A stretch of DNA of 64,000 nt, from NCBI GenBank assembly GCA_964527735.1, contig CAZGPG010000003.1, positions 124,001-188,000 of the forward strand, given 5' to 3'. This stretch comes from JBEBVQ01 sp964527735 (GTDB lineage Bacteria > Bacteroidota > Bacteroidia > Chitinophagales > Chitinophagaceae). The notes under the pieces were generated by a model. The model worked only from the letters and a program-made list of their open reading frames with translations, was not told the origin of the DNA and made no database searches. This document shows positions 48,894 to 57,772 of this stretch, in pieces. The translations under genes were made by a program, and so were the position numbers. How positions within the stretch are numbered: the first letter of the stretch is position 1; every line of letters begins with the position of its first letter.

Positions 48894-50431
48894 ATGTCCG
48901 GCTGGTGTATCAATACGGTTATATATGGTTTTCCCGCAACGGGGTTGCCGTAAAGGGGTATGCCTGGAATGAACGGAATGAGCTGCTGCGGGAAGACAGC
49001 CTGGCAGGCCTTTTTGAGCAAACAGCTACTGCGGAAGATTTTGAGCGGCAGCTCAAAAAGCTCAACGGTCTTTTTTCGGTGATCGTGCAAAGGGACGACC
49101 TTGTTTTTTTTGCAACCGACCGTACCCGGACATTCCCTTTGTTTTATGCGGAAAGAGGTGGGATGCTGATTATTTCTGATGCTGTTTACGAAGCGGTGCA
49201 GGATCATTTTTCTCTGCAGGAAGCGGCGGCAAAAGAATTTTTATATACCGGTTATGTGACCGGCAGCGAGACGTTTTTCACTGGTATTAATCAGGTGCAG
49301 GCGGGTGAATATGTTGTTGCCGGCCGGGCCGTCGTACGCCGGTTTTATCATGCCTATGCTGCAGATGATAAAATAATTTTTCCCTTTGATGCACTCACAG
49401 ATCAACTGACCCGCATTTTTGATAATACCGGGAAACGGCTTGTCGCCGCTTTGGCCGGCAGGACCGCCGTATTACCACTAAGCGGTGGGTATGACTCCCG
49501 GTTGATTGCCTGCCTGCTGAAAAAAAACAATTACGACAAGGTGGTCTGCTTCACCTATGGCAACCGGCTCGACAGGGAAGTGCAGGTTTCAAAAAAAGTT
49601 GCGGCAAAGCTGGGGTATGACTGGCATTTTGTCTCCTATGCGGATAAAAATATGGCATCGCTCATAAGCGAGGACGAACTGGATGCCTACATTCCGTTTT
49701 GTACAAACGGTGCTTCGGCTATTTTTTTACAGGATTTTTACGCTGTAAAATTTCTGAAGCAGCAGCATCTCATTCCGGAAGATGCCGTATTTGTACCGGG
49801 GCATACCGGTGATTTTATTTCGGGCGGCCACCTGGTTCCCGGTCTGACGCAGGGGAATCTCACAGAGGCCATTATCAAAAGGCACTACGCACTAAGAACA
49901 GGGGATAAGGCAGCTTTTCATGAGCGAGTGGCAAAGACGTTGCCAGATATTCCTCCGGCCGAAAATTTTGAAAACTGGAATCTTAAAGAGCGCCAGGCAA
50001 AATTTATCATCAACTCCAACAGGGCGTATGAGTTTTGGGGGTATCAGCATTTGATGCCGCTGTGGGATAAGGAACTGGTATTATTTTTCCAGAATGTGGA
50101 TTACAAGCATAAGATCGGCCGGACGTTATACGACCATGTACTGCTCACGTATTTTTTTCAGCCCTTTGATATAGCGATCCCGAAAGAGCGATACCCCTTT
50201 TTCCTGCAAAAAATGACCGGCGCTTTTCGCAGGGTGTACAGGTGGTTGTGCCGGGATAATTACAACTTTAAATTTACGGCGCGTTATTTTTCCCGTAAGC
50301 GCGACCCTGGTGTACGATGGGACAGCACGGCGGTGAACATCAACAGCGTGTTGGCCGCCTGGCTGGTAGCAAAATTGAAGGATAAAACAGAAGCCGGGAC
50401 AGATGCAGCGTCTTTTGAAAAATGGCTGTGA
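48884..50431 (+). CDS. Asparagine-synthase-related amidotransferase lacking the N-terminal Cys
   Basis: The 515-residue protein has the two-domain asparagine synthetase layout. The N-terminal half resembles a glutaminase domain (KKLNGLFSVIVQRDDLVFFATDRTRTFPLF), but the sequence starts MQVDVRL, so the catalytic Cys2 is missing. The C-terminal ATP-pyrophosphatase loop LPLSGGYDSRLIACLL (near residue 199) is intact. It may use ammonia or another nucleophile to amidate or ligate a carboxyl group, possibly on a uronic acid in a glycan. Overlap with the flippase gene by 10 bp supports a surface polysaccharide role. This is inference. Confidence 0.83.
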   Translation: MQVDVRLVYQYGYIWFSRNGVAVKGYAWNERNELLREDSLAGLFEQTATAEDFERQLKKLNGLFSVIVQRDDLVFFATDRTRTFPLFYAERGGMLIISDAVYEAVQDHFSLQEAAAKEFLYTGYVTGSETFFTGINQVQAGEYVVAGRAVVRRFYHAYAADDKIIFPFDALTDQLTRIFDNTGKRLVAALAGRTAVLPLSGGYDSRLIACLLKKNNYDKVVCFTYGNRLDREVQVSKKVAAKLGYDWHFVSYADKNMASLISEDELDAYIPFCTNGASAIFLQDFYAVKFLKQQHLIPEDAVFVPGHTGDFISGGHLVPGLTQGNLTEAIIKRHYALRTGDKAAFHERVAKTLPDIPPAENFENWNLKERQAKFIINSNRAYEFWGYQHLMPLWDKELVLFFQNVDYKHKIGRTLYDHVLLTYFFQPFDIAIPKERYPFFLQKMTGAFRRVYRWLCRDNYNFKFTARYFSRKRDPGVRWDSTAVNINSVLAAWLVAKLKDKTEAGTDAASFEKWL

Positions 50432-50437
50432 ATCTCT

Positions 50438-50645
50438 GTCAGCATCACGGATTAGTCCGGATTACTCAGATGATACGGATTTTCTGGTTGCAAAGGATTT
50501 TAATCTGTGTAATCCTTAAATCCGCCTAATCCGTGGTTGTTATTGTCAGCATCACGGATTAGTCCGGATTACTCAGATGACACGGATTTTCTGGTTGCAC
50601 AGGATTTTAATCTGTGTAATCCTTAAATCCGCCTAATCCGTGATC
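50438..50645. repeat. Two tandem 107-bp CACGGATTAG palindromic repeats
   Basis: Units starting GTCAGCATCACGGATTAG lie at 50438 and 50545, exactly 107 bp apart and almost identical. Each starts with ATCACGGATTAGTCCGGATT and ends with AATCCGCCTAATCCGTG, giving an imperfect palindrome. The second unit runs into the 3' end of the GxxExxY gene. A solitary relative lies at 18540-18635. Confidence 0.9.
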
Positions 50646-51024
50646 ATAACACCAGCCTCTTAAAAATCAAACTTTTACTCCCGAAATTAATCAGCAATCC
50701 TACCTCCAGCTTGTATACCTTCAGATAATTGAGTGCCTGTGCCAGATGTACATCTTCTAACTGAATGACGGCTTTCAACTCCACCAGCACTTTGCCTGCT
50801 ACTACAAAGTCTGCTCTCCGGGTGCCTATCGGCTCGGGCAAGTCTTTGTAATAAATGTCCTGTTCTATTTCCCGTGCAAATTCCAATCCTGCCATGCGCA
50901 TTTCATAAGCTAATGCACGCTGGTAAATCACTTCCTGAAAACCATTGCCGAAAAACTTATGTACTTCAAACGAAGCTCCGATGATCTTCTCCGTTATTTC
51001 TCTGTATTTTAATGCTACGCTCAT
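50644..51024 (-). CDS. GxxExxY family protein
   Basis: The 126-residue protein has the eponymous pattern in FFGNGFQEVIYQRALAYEM, with Gly-x-x-Glu-x-x-Tyr, followed by PIGTRRADFVVAGKVLVELK and HLAQALNYLKVYKLEVGLLINF. The DFVV and VELK elements resemble the acidic core of PD-(D/E)xK nucleases, so nuclease activity is possible but not shown. Both ends of the gene abut CTAATCCGTGAT repeats, suggesting gene and repeats form one unit. It sits between the asparagine-synthase-like gene and smc. Confidence 0.9.
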   Translation of the reverse strand: MSVALKYREITEKIIGASFEVHKFFGNGFQEVIYQRALAYEMRMAGLEFAREIEQDIYYKDLPEPIGTRRADFVVAGKVLVELKAVIQLEDVHLAQALNYLKVYKLEVGLLINFGSKSLIFKRLVL

Positions 51025-51061
51025 AATCCGTGCAATCCTTTGATCCGTCTAATCCGTGATT
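51025..51061. repeat. Half copy of the CTAATCCGTGAT repeat upstream of the GxxExxY gene
   Basis: AATCCTTTGATCCGTC and CTAATCCGTGATT match, in the same orientation, the end of the tandem units at 50618-50643. The GxxExxY gene is thus framed by direct repeats of about 27 bp. Confidence 0.8.
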
Positions 51062-51230
51062 TGCTCATTGTGTTGATTAGTATGAAGTTATGGATAATAT
51101 ACTGATTATTGATTGTGCTTTCAGGGTTATTGTATTTTTTCATGAAATTTTAATGATGACATTTAATGCGTTGATAATGTATTTGTTATTGTGCTTCGCG
51201 CTGAGATAGAAAATCCTCCTTCAAATTGAT

Positions 51231-51238
51231 TATTTTTG
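51231..51238 (+). promoter_or_regulatory. Putative -7 box of smc
   Basis: TATTTTTG matches TAnnTTTG and lies 22 bp before the TTG start codon. No clear -33 element was found. Confidence 0.45.
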
Positions 51239-51260
51239 CCTTCTTTCAAAAAATTGTGCT

Positions 51261-54200
51261 TTGCGGTTAAAATCGTTGGAAATAAAAGGGTTTAAGTCTT
51301 TTGCAGATAAAACCCACGTATTACTGGATCACCCTATTACCGGAATTGTAGGCCCGAATGGCTGTGGCAAGTCGAATATTGTAGATGCCATCCGTTGGGT
51401 GATCGGGGAGCATAAGATCAAGTCGCTCCGCTCCGATAACCTCGAAGATCTGATCTTTAACGGATCCCGTACCCGCTCCGGCAGCGGTATGGCCGAGGTG
51501 TCGCTGACATTTGAGAATACACGCAACCTGCTCCCGACCGAGTTTACGACCGTGACTATCACCCGTAAATTCTACAAGAACGGCGAGAGCGAATACCGCC
51601 TGAATGATGTGACCTGCCGCCTTAAAGACATCCATAACCTCTTTCTCGATACTGGTGTAAGCAATGATTCTTATGCCATCATTGAGCTGGGCATGGTAGA
51701 CGATATTATCAAAGATAAGGACGGTTCCCGTCGCCGGATGCTGGAGCAGGCAGCCGGGATCTCCATCTATAAAACCCGTAAAAAAGAAGCCAAGCAAAAG
51801 CTCGAAGCTACCCAGCAGGATCTCGCCCGTATAGAAGACCTTTTGTTTGAAATCGGTAATAACCTGCGCACGCTTGAAAACCAGGCGAAGAAAGCAGAGC
51901 GTTATTTCCAGATCAAGGAAGGTTATAAAGAGCTTAGTATTGAGCTGGCAAAGGCTTCGCTGGAGCACTTCAATGATCAGTACCGGGAGCTGAACGAGCA
52001 GCACGACCGGGAAACCGATAATAAAACCCGGCTGGAGGCTGTTGTTGCGAGTGAGGAAGCCACTATCGAAAAAGACAAGGTACGCCTCATCGAGAAAGAG
52101 CAGGAGCTGAACGGTTTACAAAAGCAGTTTAATGAGCTGGTAAACCGTGTCCGTCAGTTGGAAAGCGATAAGAAGCTGGCGGCGCAGCGCTTCGAGCACC
52201 TGAAAGAGCGGGAGAAAAATCTCAATGAATTTCTTGCGGGCGCCGGTCAGCAACTGAAGCAGCTTGAAGAGTCTATCGGCTTTGCCGGCACTCAGATCAC
52301 CGAAGAAAGCAGCGTGCTCCAGGAGTTACGTGATCAGCTCGAAACACTGCGTAATACTGTAGATGAAAAACGGGAGGCTTTTGACGGGAGGAAACATGCG
52401 CTTGAGCAGCTTCGCCAGGAGTACCAGGAAAAGCAGCGTCATCAGTTTGACGCAGAAAAAAAGGTAGCCGTTGCAGATACTTCCGTAATGAACCTGCAGC
52501 GCAGCATGCAGCAGGTACAGGATGAAAAGACTAACCGGAATGCGCAGATCACAACGATCAGCCGCGAACGTGAAGAAGCGGAAGGGCAGTTGCAGGAGCG
52601 CCAGGATGAGCTGCAAACACTCATCACCCGGCAGGAAGATGTAAAGAGCAAGATCCTGCAGAGCCAGGAGCAGCTTGAGTCACTGCGCGCTACCCTGGTG
52701 GAGGAAAACCGGAAGCTCGACAGCCGGCGCAATGAACATGATTTGCTCAAATCGCTGGTGGATAGCCTCGAAGGCTATCCGGACAGCATTAAATTTCTGA
52801 AAAAACACAAAGACTGGAACAGCAATGCACCGTTGCTTTCGGATGTATTTGTAGTTAAGGACGAATACCGCGCTGCACTCGAAAACCTGCTCGACAGCTA
52901 TCTGAACTATTACCTTGTAAATGATCTGCAAGAGGCGGTGGAAGCTGTACACCTGCTGGAAACGAATAAAAAAGGGAAGGCCAACTTTTTTGTACTGAGC
53001 CAGTTAAACGGTTTGGCCGGAGCTGCGCATACGGCGCCGGCAAACGCAATCCCTGCATTGAGCGTTATAGATGTGGATGATGCATATCGTCCCCTGGCAG
53101 AGCATTTACTCGGGCATGTATATATTGCGGAAGAAGGCACATCTGTTGCCGGAGCCCCGTTGGAAAACGGCAGTGTGCTGGTAGATAAAAGCGGGAAGAT
53201 GATCCGTGGCAAATACACATTGGGCGGGGGCTCCATAGGCGCATTTGAAGGGAACAAGATCGGTCGTGCCAAGAATCTTGAGCGGCTGGCAAAAGAGATT
53301 GAAGCACTTGCACAAACTACGGCCGGCCTGAAACAGCATATTTCCGATACGCATACGCAGATAACGGGGTTCAGTCAGGAGCTGAATGATAAAGTCATAG
53401 AACAGAACCGGCAGGAAATAAACCGCCTGCAGAATCATATTGTTAACCTGGGTAACCGTGTCGAGAATTTTGAGCACCTGAACCAGCAGGGAGACAAGCG
53501 ATTGCAGGATCTGCAGGAACAGCTGGATGATACGCATGAAAACATTGCCGGAACAAGAGAGCAGCTGGAGCAGATCACAGCCGGGCTGAAGGAGCTGCAG
53601 CAGCGCGGAGAGCAGGCACAGCAGGAGTTTCAGTCGGTAGAGCAGGATTTTAATTTTGCTACGCAGCAATACAACCAGCATAATATCCAGTACACGCGCC
53701 AGCAAAGCAAGATCGAGGGGTTGAAGCAGGAGCACAGCTTCCGTACCAATCAACTGGCCGACCTGAAACGCCAGATCGCCGGTAATGAAGAGCAGTTGCA
53801 GCAAACAGCTGCACAACTGGCCGAAACGGAAGGAAAGCTGCACGGCGGAGACCAGGAACTGTACGAACTGTTGCAAAGAAAGGAAGCAGAAGAGAAAACG
53901 CTGAACGAGAAAGACCGGGTCTATTATGAATTCAGGAATACCGTGTCGGCTCAGGAGAGCCAGCTTAATCAGAAGCGTCGTGAAAAGGAACATGCGGAAA
54001 CTTTGCTCAACGGTATCAAAGACAAGCTGAATGAAATGAAGTTGCAGCTTGCGGGTATGAAGGAGCGGTTGAGCGTGGAGTTTAAGGTAAACCTTGATGA
54101 TATCCTGGATCAGGCCCGTACCGGTGAGCAAACCGTAGAAGAGCTGATGGCTGAAACGGAAAAGGTCAAGAAACGTCTGGAAAACATGGGGGAAATAAAC

Positions 54201-54791
54201 CCCACCGCTATCGAAGCATATACGGAAATGAAATCGCGTCATGATTTTATCGTGGAGCAGAAGACTGACCTGGAGCATGCAAAAGAATCGCTGCTGGCCA
54301 CTATAGAAGAAGTGGAGCAGACGGCCAATACGAGATTCCGCGAAACCTTCGATATGGTGCGCACCAACTTTATACAGGTGTTTAAGGCGTTGTTTACCGA
54401 AGAAGATACCTGTGATCTGCGTCTCACGGATCCGGATAATATAGCAGACAGCGCTATAGAAATTTATGCCCAGCCTAAAGGAAAAAGACCGAGTACGCTT
54501 ACACAGCTTTCGGGTGGAGAAAAAACACTGACGTCAACTGCCTTTCTGTTTGCGATCTACCTGATCAAACCAGCGCCGTTTTGTATCCTCGATGAAGTGG
54601 ATGCACCGCTTGATGATGCCAACGTAGGCAAATTCACGCAGATGATCCGGAAATTTTCCGATAACTCACAGTTCATTATTGTGACGCACAACAAGCAGAC
54701 GATGGCCGCGGTAGATGTGATCTATGGAGTAACGATGCAGGAGCCGGGCGTGAGCAAGCTGGTGCCGGTAGATTTCCGGAGCCTGAATTAG
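51261..54791 (+). CDS. smc: Chromosome segregation protein SMC
   Basis: The 1176-residue SMC ATPase condenses and segregates the chromosome with ScpAB. The N-terminal head has LEIKGFKSFADKT and Walker A GIVGPNGCGKSNIVDAIRW. Long coiled coils flank a hinge at about residues 505-680 (LEGYPDSIKFLKKHKDW at its start). The C-terminal head has signature LSGGEKTLTSTAFLFAIY near 1083 and Walker B PFCILDEVDAPLDDANVG. The start is a TTG, chosen because MRLKSLEIKGFKSFADKT is the conserved beginning and no in-frame ATG lies before it. scpA and scpB are not adjacent. Confidence 0.97.
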   Translation: MRLKSLEIKGFKSFADKTHVLLDHPITGIVGPNGCGKSNIVDAIRWVIGEHKIKSLRSDNLEDLIFNGSRTRSGSGMAEVSLTFENTRNLLPTEFTTVTITRKFYKNGESEYRLNDVTCRLKDIHNLFLDTGVSNDSYAIIELGMVDDIIKDKDGSRRRMLEQAAGISIYKTRKKEAKQKLEATQQDLARIEDLLFEIGNNLRTLENQAKKAERYFQIKEGYKELSIELAKASLEHFNDQYRELNEQHDRETDNKTRLEAVVASEEATIEKDKVRLIEKEQELNGLQKQFNELVNRVRQLESDKKLAAQRFEHLKEREKNLNEFLAGAGQQLKQLEESIGFAGTQITEESSVLQELRDQLETLRNTVDEKREAFDGRKHALEQLRQEYQEKQRHQFDAEKKVAVADTSVMNLQRSMQQVQDEKTNRNAQITTISREREEAEGQLQERQDELQTLITRQEDVKSKILQSQEQLESLRATLVEENRKLDSRRNEHDLLKSLVDSLEGYPDSIKFLKKHKDWNSNAPLLSDVFVVKDEYRAALENLLDSYLNYYLVNDLQEAVEAVHLLETNKKGKANFFVLSQLNGLAGAAHTAPANAIPALSVIDVDDAYRPLAEHLLGHVYIAEEGTSVAGAPLENGSVLVDKSGKMIRGKYTLGGGSIGAFEGNKIGRAKNLERLAKEIEALAQTTAGLKQHISDTHTQITGFSQELNDKVIEQNRQEINRLQNHIVNLGNRVENFEHLNQQGDKRLQDLQEQLDDTHENIAGTREQLEQITAGLKELQQRGEQAQQEFQSVEQDFNFATQQYNQHNIQYTRQQSKIEGLKQEHSFRTNQLADLKRQIAGNEEQLQQTAAQLAETEGKLHGGDQELYELLQRKEAEEKTLNEKDRVYYEFRNTVSAQESQLNQKRREKEHAETLLNGIKDKLNEMKLQLAGMKERLSVEFKVNLDDILDQARTGEQTVEELMAETEKVKKRLENMGEINPTAIEAYTEMKSRHDFIVEQKTDLEHAKESLLATIEEVEQTANTRFRETFDMVRTNFIQVFKALFTEEDTCDLRLTDPDNIADSAIEIYAQPKGKRPSTLTQLSGGEKTLTSTAFLFAIYLIKPAPFCILDEVDAPLDDANVGKFTQMIRKFSDNSQFIIVTHNKQTMAAVDVIYGVTMQEPGVSKLVPVDFRSLN

Positions 54792-54822
54792 AAGTTCAGT
54801 TGAGTCTGACTGCCCAAAGATG

Positions 54823-54927
54823 CCTGTCATGGCGGGCTTGACCCGCCATCGCCTTCAGGTAATCACAACTATCAAGAATGGGTATGGTATAAATCATAGA
54901 TGGCGGCCCGGAGGCCGCCATGACAGG
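54823..54927. repeat. CCTGTCATGGCGGGC composite palindrome
   Basis: ATGGCGGGC...GCCCGCCAT-type hairpin (54829-54849) and the ATGGCGGCC...GGCCGCCAT hairpin (54900-54921) are enclosed by CCTGTCAT (54823-54830) and ATGACAGG (54920-54927). It lies between the convergent smc and transferase genes and probably ends both transcripts. The second hairpin recurs at 12991-13012. Confidence 0.8.
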
Positions 54928-54958
54928 TTGCTATTACAGCCTGACCCGCTGTAACAAT

Positions 54959-55678
54959 TTATTTACTCCACAAGTTATACTTGAGAATACACCAGATCGC
55001 CCGGAAGCCATCTTTCCAGCCTATCTTTTTTCCTTCTTCATAAGTACGCCCGTAATAGGAAATGCCTACTTCATAAATTCTTATCTTAGGTACCCTTGAT
55101 ATCTTGGCGGTTATTTCCGGCTCAAACCCGAAGCGGTTTTCCTTCAGGTTGATCGACTGGATGGTTCCCCTGCGGAACAATTTATAGCAAGTCTCCATGT
55201 CCGTCAGGTTCAGGTTGGTAAGCATGTTCGATAAAGTAGTCAGCCAGCGGTTGCCGATAGAATGCCAGAAGAACAATATGCGGTGCGGATTGCCGCCTAT
55301 AAAACGGGAGCCGTATACAACATCTGCAAATCCGTCCAGAATAGGCTTCAGGAGAACATTAAACTCATTGGGATCGTATTCAAGGTCGGCATCCTGTATG
55401 ATCACGAAATCTCCTTTCGCTTTCTGTATGCCGGTACGCAAGGCAGCCCCTTTTCCCTGGTTCACTTCGTGACGGTAATAGGATATCGGCAGATCAGGAT
55501 GGGCAGCCTGGTAGCTGTGTATGGCCGCTTCCGTATTGTCCCGGGAGCAGTCATTCACGATGATCACCTCCTTCATGATTCCCTGGATCAGTGCAACTTC
55601 CCTGACCTTATCCAGAATACGATGGATCGTACGGCCTTCATTGTATGCAGGAATAACGATGGAAAGCGTTTGATTCAT
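54959..55678 (-). CDS. Glycosyltransferase family 2, DPM1/polyprenyl-phosphate type
   Basis: The 239-residue GT2 enzyme reads SIVIPAYNEGRTIHRILDKV, VIIVNDCSRDNTEAAI and FVIIQDADLEYDPNEF (catalytic D-x-D), then GSRFIGGNPHRI and ETCYKLFRR. These are marks of dolichol or undecaprenyl-phosphate mannosyl/glucosyltransferases. It has no C-terminal membrane helices and would make a lipid-linked monosaccharide donor. I chose the ATG at 55678 (MNQTLSIVIPAYNE) rather than one at 55705. It converges on smc and diverges from thyA. Confidence 0.92.
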   Translation of the reverse strand: MNQTLSIVIPAYNEGRTIHRILDKVREVALIQGIMKEVIIVNDCSRDNTEAAIHSYQAAHPDLPISYYRHEVNQGKGAALRTGIQKAKGDFVIIQDADLEYDPNEFNVLLKPILDGFADVVYGSRFIGGNPHRILFFWHSIGNRWLTTLSNMLTNLNLTDMETCYKLFRRGTIQSINLKENRFGFEPEITAKISRVPKIRIYEVGISYYGRTYEEGKKIGWKDGFRAIWCILKYNLWSK

Positions 55679-55787
55679 TAAAATATGGCGTGGATGCAGA
55701 TTCAAAATTAATAGATTATTTCTGTTTTCCTATAAGAGCTTATTACGGGATAATTGTTCTTTCAGTAATTTAAACGAATTTTACACG

Positions 55788-56615
55788 ATGCAGCAATATC
55801 ATCGTTTACTACAGCATATTCTGGATGAAGGCGTGCAAAAGCCGGATCGCACAGGCACTGGTACGATCAGTTGTTTTGGCTACCAGATGCGTTTCGGTCT
55901 GCAGGAGGGTTTCCCGCTGGTCACCACTAAAAAACTGCACCTCAGATCCATTATTCATGAATTATTGTGGTTCCTGAAAGGAGCGACCAATATTGAATAC
56001 CTGAAAGAAAATGGTGTGAGTATATGGGACGAATGGGCAGATGAAGATGGCGGACTGGGACCGGTATATGGTCATCAGTGGCGTAGCTGGACGGGGGCCG
56101 ACGGCAAAACATACGACCAGATAAAAGACCTGCTGCACCAGCTTGCGCATAATCCGGACAGCCGGCGTATGATCGTGAGCGCATGGAATGTCGCAGATCT
56201 GCCGCAGATGGCTTTAAGTCCCTGTCATGCCTTGTTTCAGTTTTATACCGTACCACCTACACCTGCCCAGCAAGAGCAGGGCATACGGGGTACGCTTAGC
56301 TGCCAGCTCTATCAGCGCAGCGCAGATGTATTTCTCGGCGTACCGTTTAACATTGCATCCTATGCGCTGCTGACCATGATGGTGGCTCAGGTATGCCGGA
56401 TGGAAGCGGGGGAGTTCATACACACGTTTGGAGATGTGCACCTGTACAGCAATCATGTGGAGCAGGCAAAGCTTCAGCTGACACGTACGCCATACCCCCT
56501 GCCTGTAATGAAGCTGAACCCTGATGTAACTGATCTGTTTGCATTCCGGTACGAAGATTTTTCATTAGAAGACTACCGTTTCCACCCGCATATAAAAGCA
56601 CCTGTAGCGGTTTGA
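55788..56615 (+). CDS. thyA: Thymidylate synthase
   Basis: The 275-residue enzyme makes dTMP from dUMP using methylenetetrahydrofolate. The N-terminal loop is VQKPDRTGTGTISCFGYQMRF, the catalytic Cys lies in ALSPCHALFQFY, and SCQLYQRSADVFLGVPFNIA and FGDVHLYSNHVEQAK are present. The length is normal for ThyA. dfrA follows 23 bp later, a common and functionally sensible pair since ThyA produces the dihydrofolate that DfrA reduces. Confidence 0.98.
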   Translation: MQQYHRLLQHILDEGVQKPDRTGTGTISCFGYQMRFGLQEGFPLVTTKKLHLRSIIHELLWFLKGATNIEYLKENGVSIWDEWADEDGGLGPVYGHQWRSWTGADGKTYDQIKDLLHQLAHNPDSRRMIVSAWNVADLPQMALSPCHALFQFYTVPPTPAQQEQGIRGTLSCQLYQRSADVFLGVPFNIASYALLTMMVAQVCRMEAGEFIHTFGDVHLYSNHVEQAKLQLTRTPYPLPVMKLNPDVTDLFAFRYEDFSLEDYRFHPHIKAPVAV

Positions 56616-56638
56616 TCATTAATTAATAAACTGAAAAT

Positions 56639-57142
56639 ATGCCTGTTTCTGCCATAGTCGCCGTTTCATCGAATCATGCCATCGGCAGGGATAATGATCT
56701 TCCCTGGTATTTACCGGAAGATTTGAAATTCTTCAAGCGTACTACGATGGGCAAGCCCGTGCTGATGGGCCGGAAAACCTTTGAGTCGCTGGGCAGACCG
56801 CTTCCGGGCCGGGTGAATATTGTATTATCCACGCAGAAGGATCTGCAATTGCCCGAAGGTGTGATCTTATGTCATACGTTAGAGGAAGGCATGCAACGGC
56901 TGAAAAAAGAAGGCGGAGCGGAAGTGTTCGTGATCGGCGGCGGCAAAGTATTCGCCGAGGCGATGCCCTTACTGGAACGGCTATACGTTACGAAAGTGGA
57001 TATGATCGCGGAGGATGCGGATGCATTCTTCCCGGAAATAGATCCGGCGCAATGGCAGCTGGTTTGGGAGGAGGAGCATCACGCCGACGAGCGCCATGCG
57101 TACAATTATACATTCCAACAGTACGAGCGAGTCAGCCGGTGA
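56639..57142 (+). CDS. dfrA: Dihydrofolate reductase
   Basis: The 167-residue enzyme reduces dihydrofolate with NADPH. Motifs are AIGRDNDLPWYLPEDLKFFK with the active-site acidic residue, GKPVLMGRKTFESLGRPLPG and AEVFVIGGGKVFAEAMPL (cofactor binding). It forms an operon with thyA. The TGA stop overlaps the GTG of the following short gene (GTGA), indicating translational coupling. Confidence 0.97.
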   Translation: MPVSAIVAVSSNHAIGRDNDLPWYLPEDLKFFKRTTMGKPVLMGRKTFESLGRPLPGRVNIVLSTQKDLQLPEGVILCHTLEEGMQRLKKEGGAEVFVIGGGKVFAEAMPLLERLYVTKVDMIAEDADAFFPEIDPAQWQLVWEEEHHADERHAYNYTFQQYERVSR

Positions 57143-57555
57143 CCTGGTATTCAATATCCGCATATCTTTCTTACCGCCGCAAAGCGTTGACACGGCACGG
57201 TGTACATTCTCCTTTTGTTTTTGATTTCATAGAGCAGGTGCTGCGTGTACGGCCTGCCTGCCCGTTCCGCGAGCAACTGGAACAGTACTTTGGAGCAGGA
57301 CATGTAATCTGGATAGATGATCCGGGCCCAGGCGTATGGGAGCAGGCATACCTGCAAACAACCAGCGGGCGTACGGAATATAGTGTGATCGTCTTCGCGG
57401 GCGCATACAAAACAGCCCTTCATACAGAGATCTGGCGATCCTTGTATGAAAGGCCTGAAGTCCGGCTAAGTATCGACCTGTACCGTTATGGTTTATTGTT
57501 CTTCCGGGATGAGTTGCGTGAAAAGCAGCATTTTATCCTCCGGTATCCTGCGTAA
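57139..57555 (+). CDS. Short methyltransferase-like protein, probably internally deleted
   Basis: The 138-residue product starts at a GTG overlapping the dfrA stop. The beginning (SYRRKALTRHGVHSPFVFDF) and the end (PEVRLSIDLYRYGLLFFRD, EKQHFILRYPA) resemble the two ends of a Bacteroidota class I methyltransferase family of about 250 residues. The SAM-binding core is missing: only IDDPGPGVWEQ sits where a DxGxGS-type motif would be. I infer an internal in-frame loss of roughly 100 residues, so it is unlikely to methylate. It might retain a structural role, or be decaying. Confidence 0.65.
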   Translation: MTWYSISAYLSYRRKALTRHGVHSPFVFDFIEQVLRVRPACPFREQLEQYFGAGHVIWIDDPGPGVWEQAYLQTTSGRTEYSVIVFAGAYKTALHTEIWRSLYERPEVRLSIDLYRYGLLFFRDELREKQHFILRYPA

Positions 57556-57560
57556 GGTAT

Positions 57561-57725
57561 TTATTGATTTTCTTCTGGTTTGATACCCAGGAAGCTGTCG
57601 ACCATCGGCTGCATCATGGGTGGGATTTTCGTCAGAATGAATTCTCTGATGACTTCGATGGACTTCCCGGCCTGCTCTTCGGTAAGACCGGCTTTATCTA
57701 TGAGTTGCTGAATGAGTTCCTGCAT
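57561..57725 (-). CDS. Small helical protein of 54 residues next to clpX
   Basis: A 55-codon frame starts at an ATG (57725) 47 bp after the clpX stop and ends TAA at 57563-57561. The product begins MQELIQQLIDKAGLTEEQAG and continues KSIEVIREFILTKIPPMMQP and VDSFLGIKPEENQ. It is amphipathic and helical, and resembles small conserved Bacteroidota proteins with a DUF2267/DUF2780-like pattern (LTEEQAGKSIE, KIPP). The resemblance is by eye. It is in the same direction as clpX and could be co-transcribed with it. Confidence 0.7.
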   Translation of the reverse strand: MQELIQQLIDKAGLTEEQAGKSIEVIREFILTKIPPMMQPMVDSFLGIKPEENQ

Positions 57726-57772
57726 ACGTTACAGTTTAATGATACTTTGGAAACTACAGATTGTTTGTTTGC

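Noticed and set aside
53106..54278. Minus-strand open frame of 390 codons opposite smc
   Set aside because: It mirrors coiled-coil codon bias of smc, giving Leu/Gln-rich nonsense; no start context or family.
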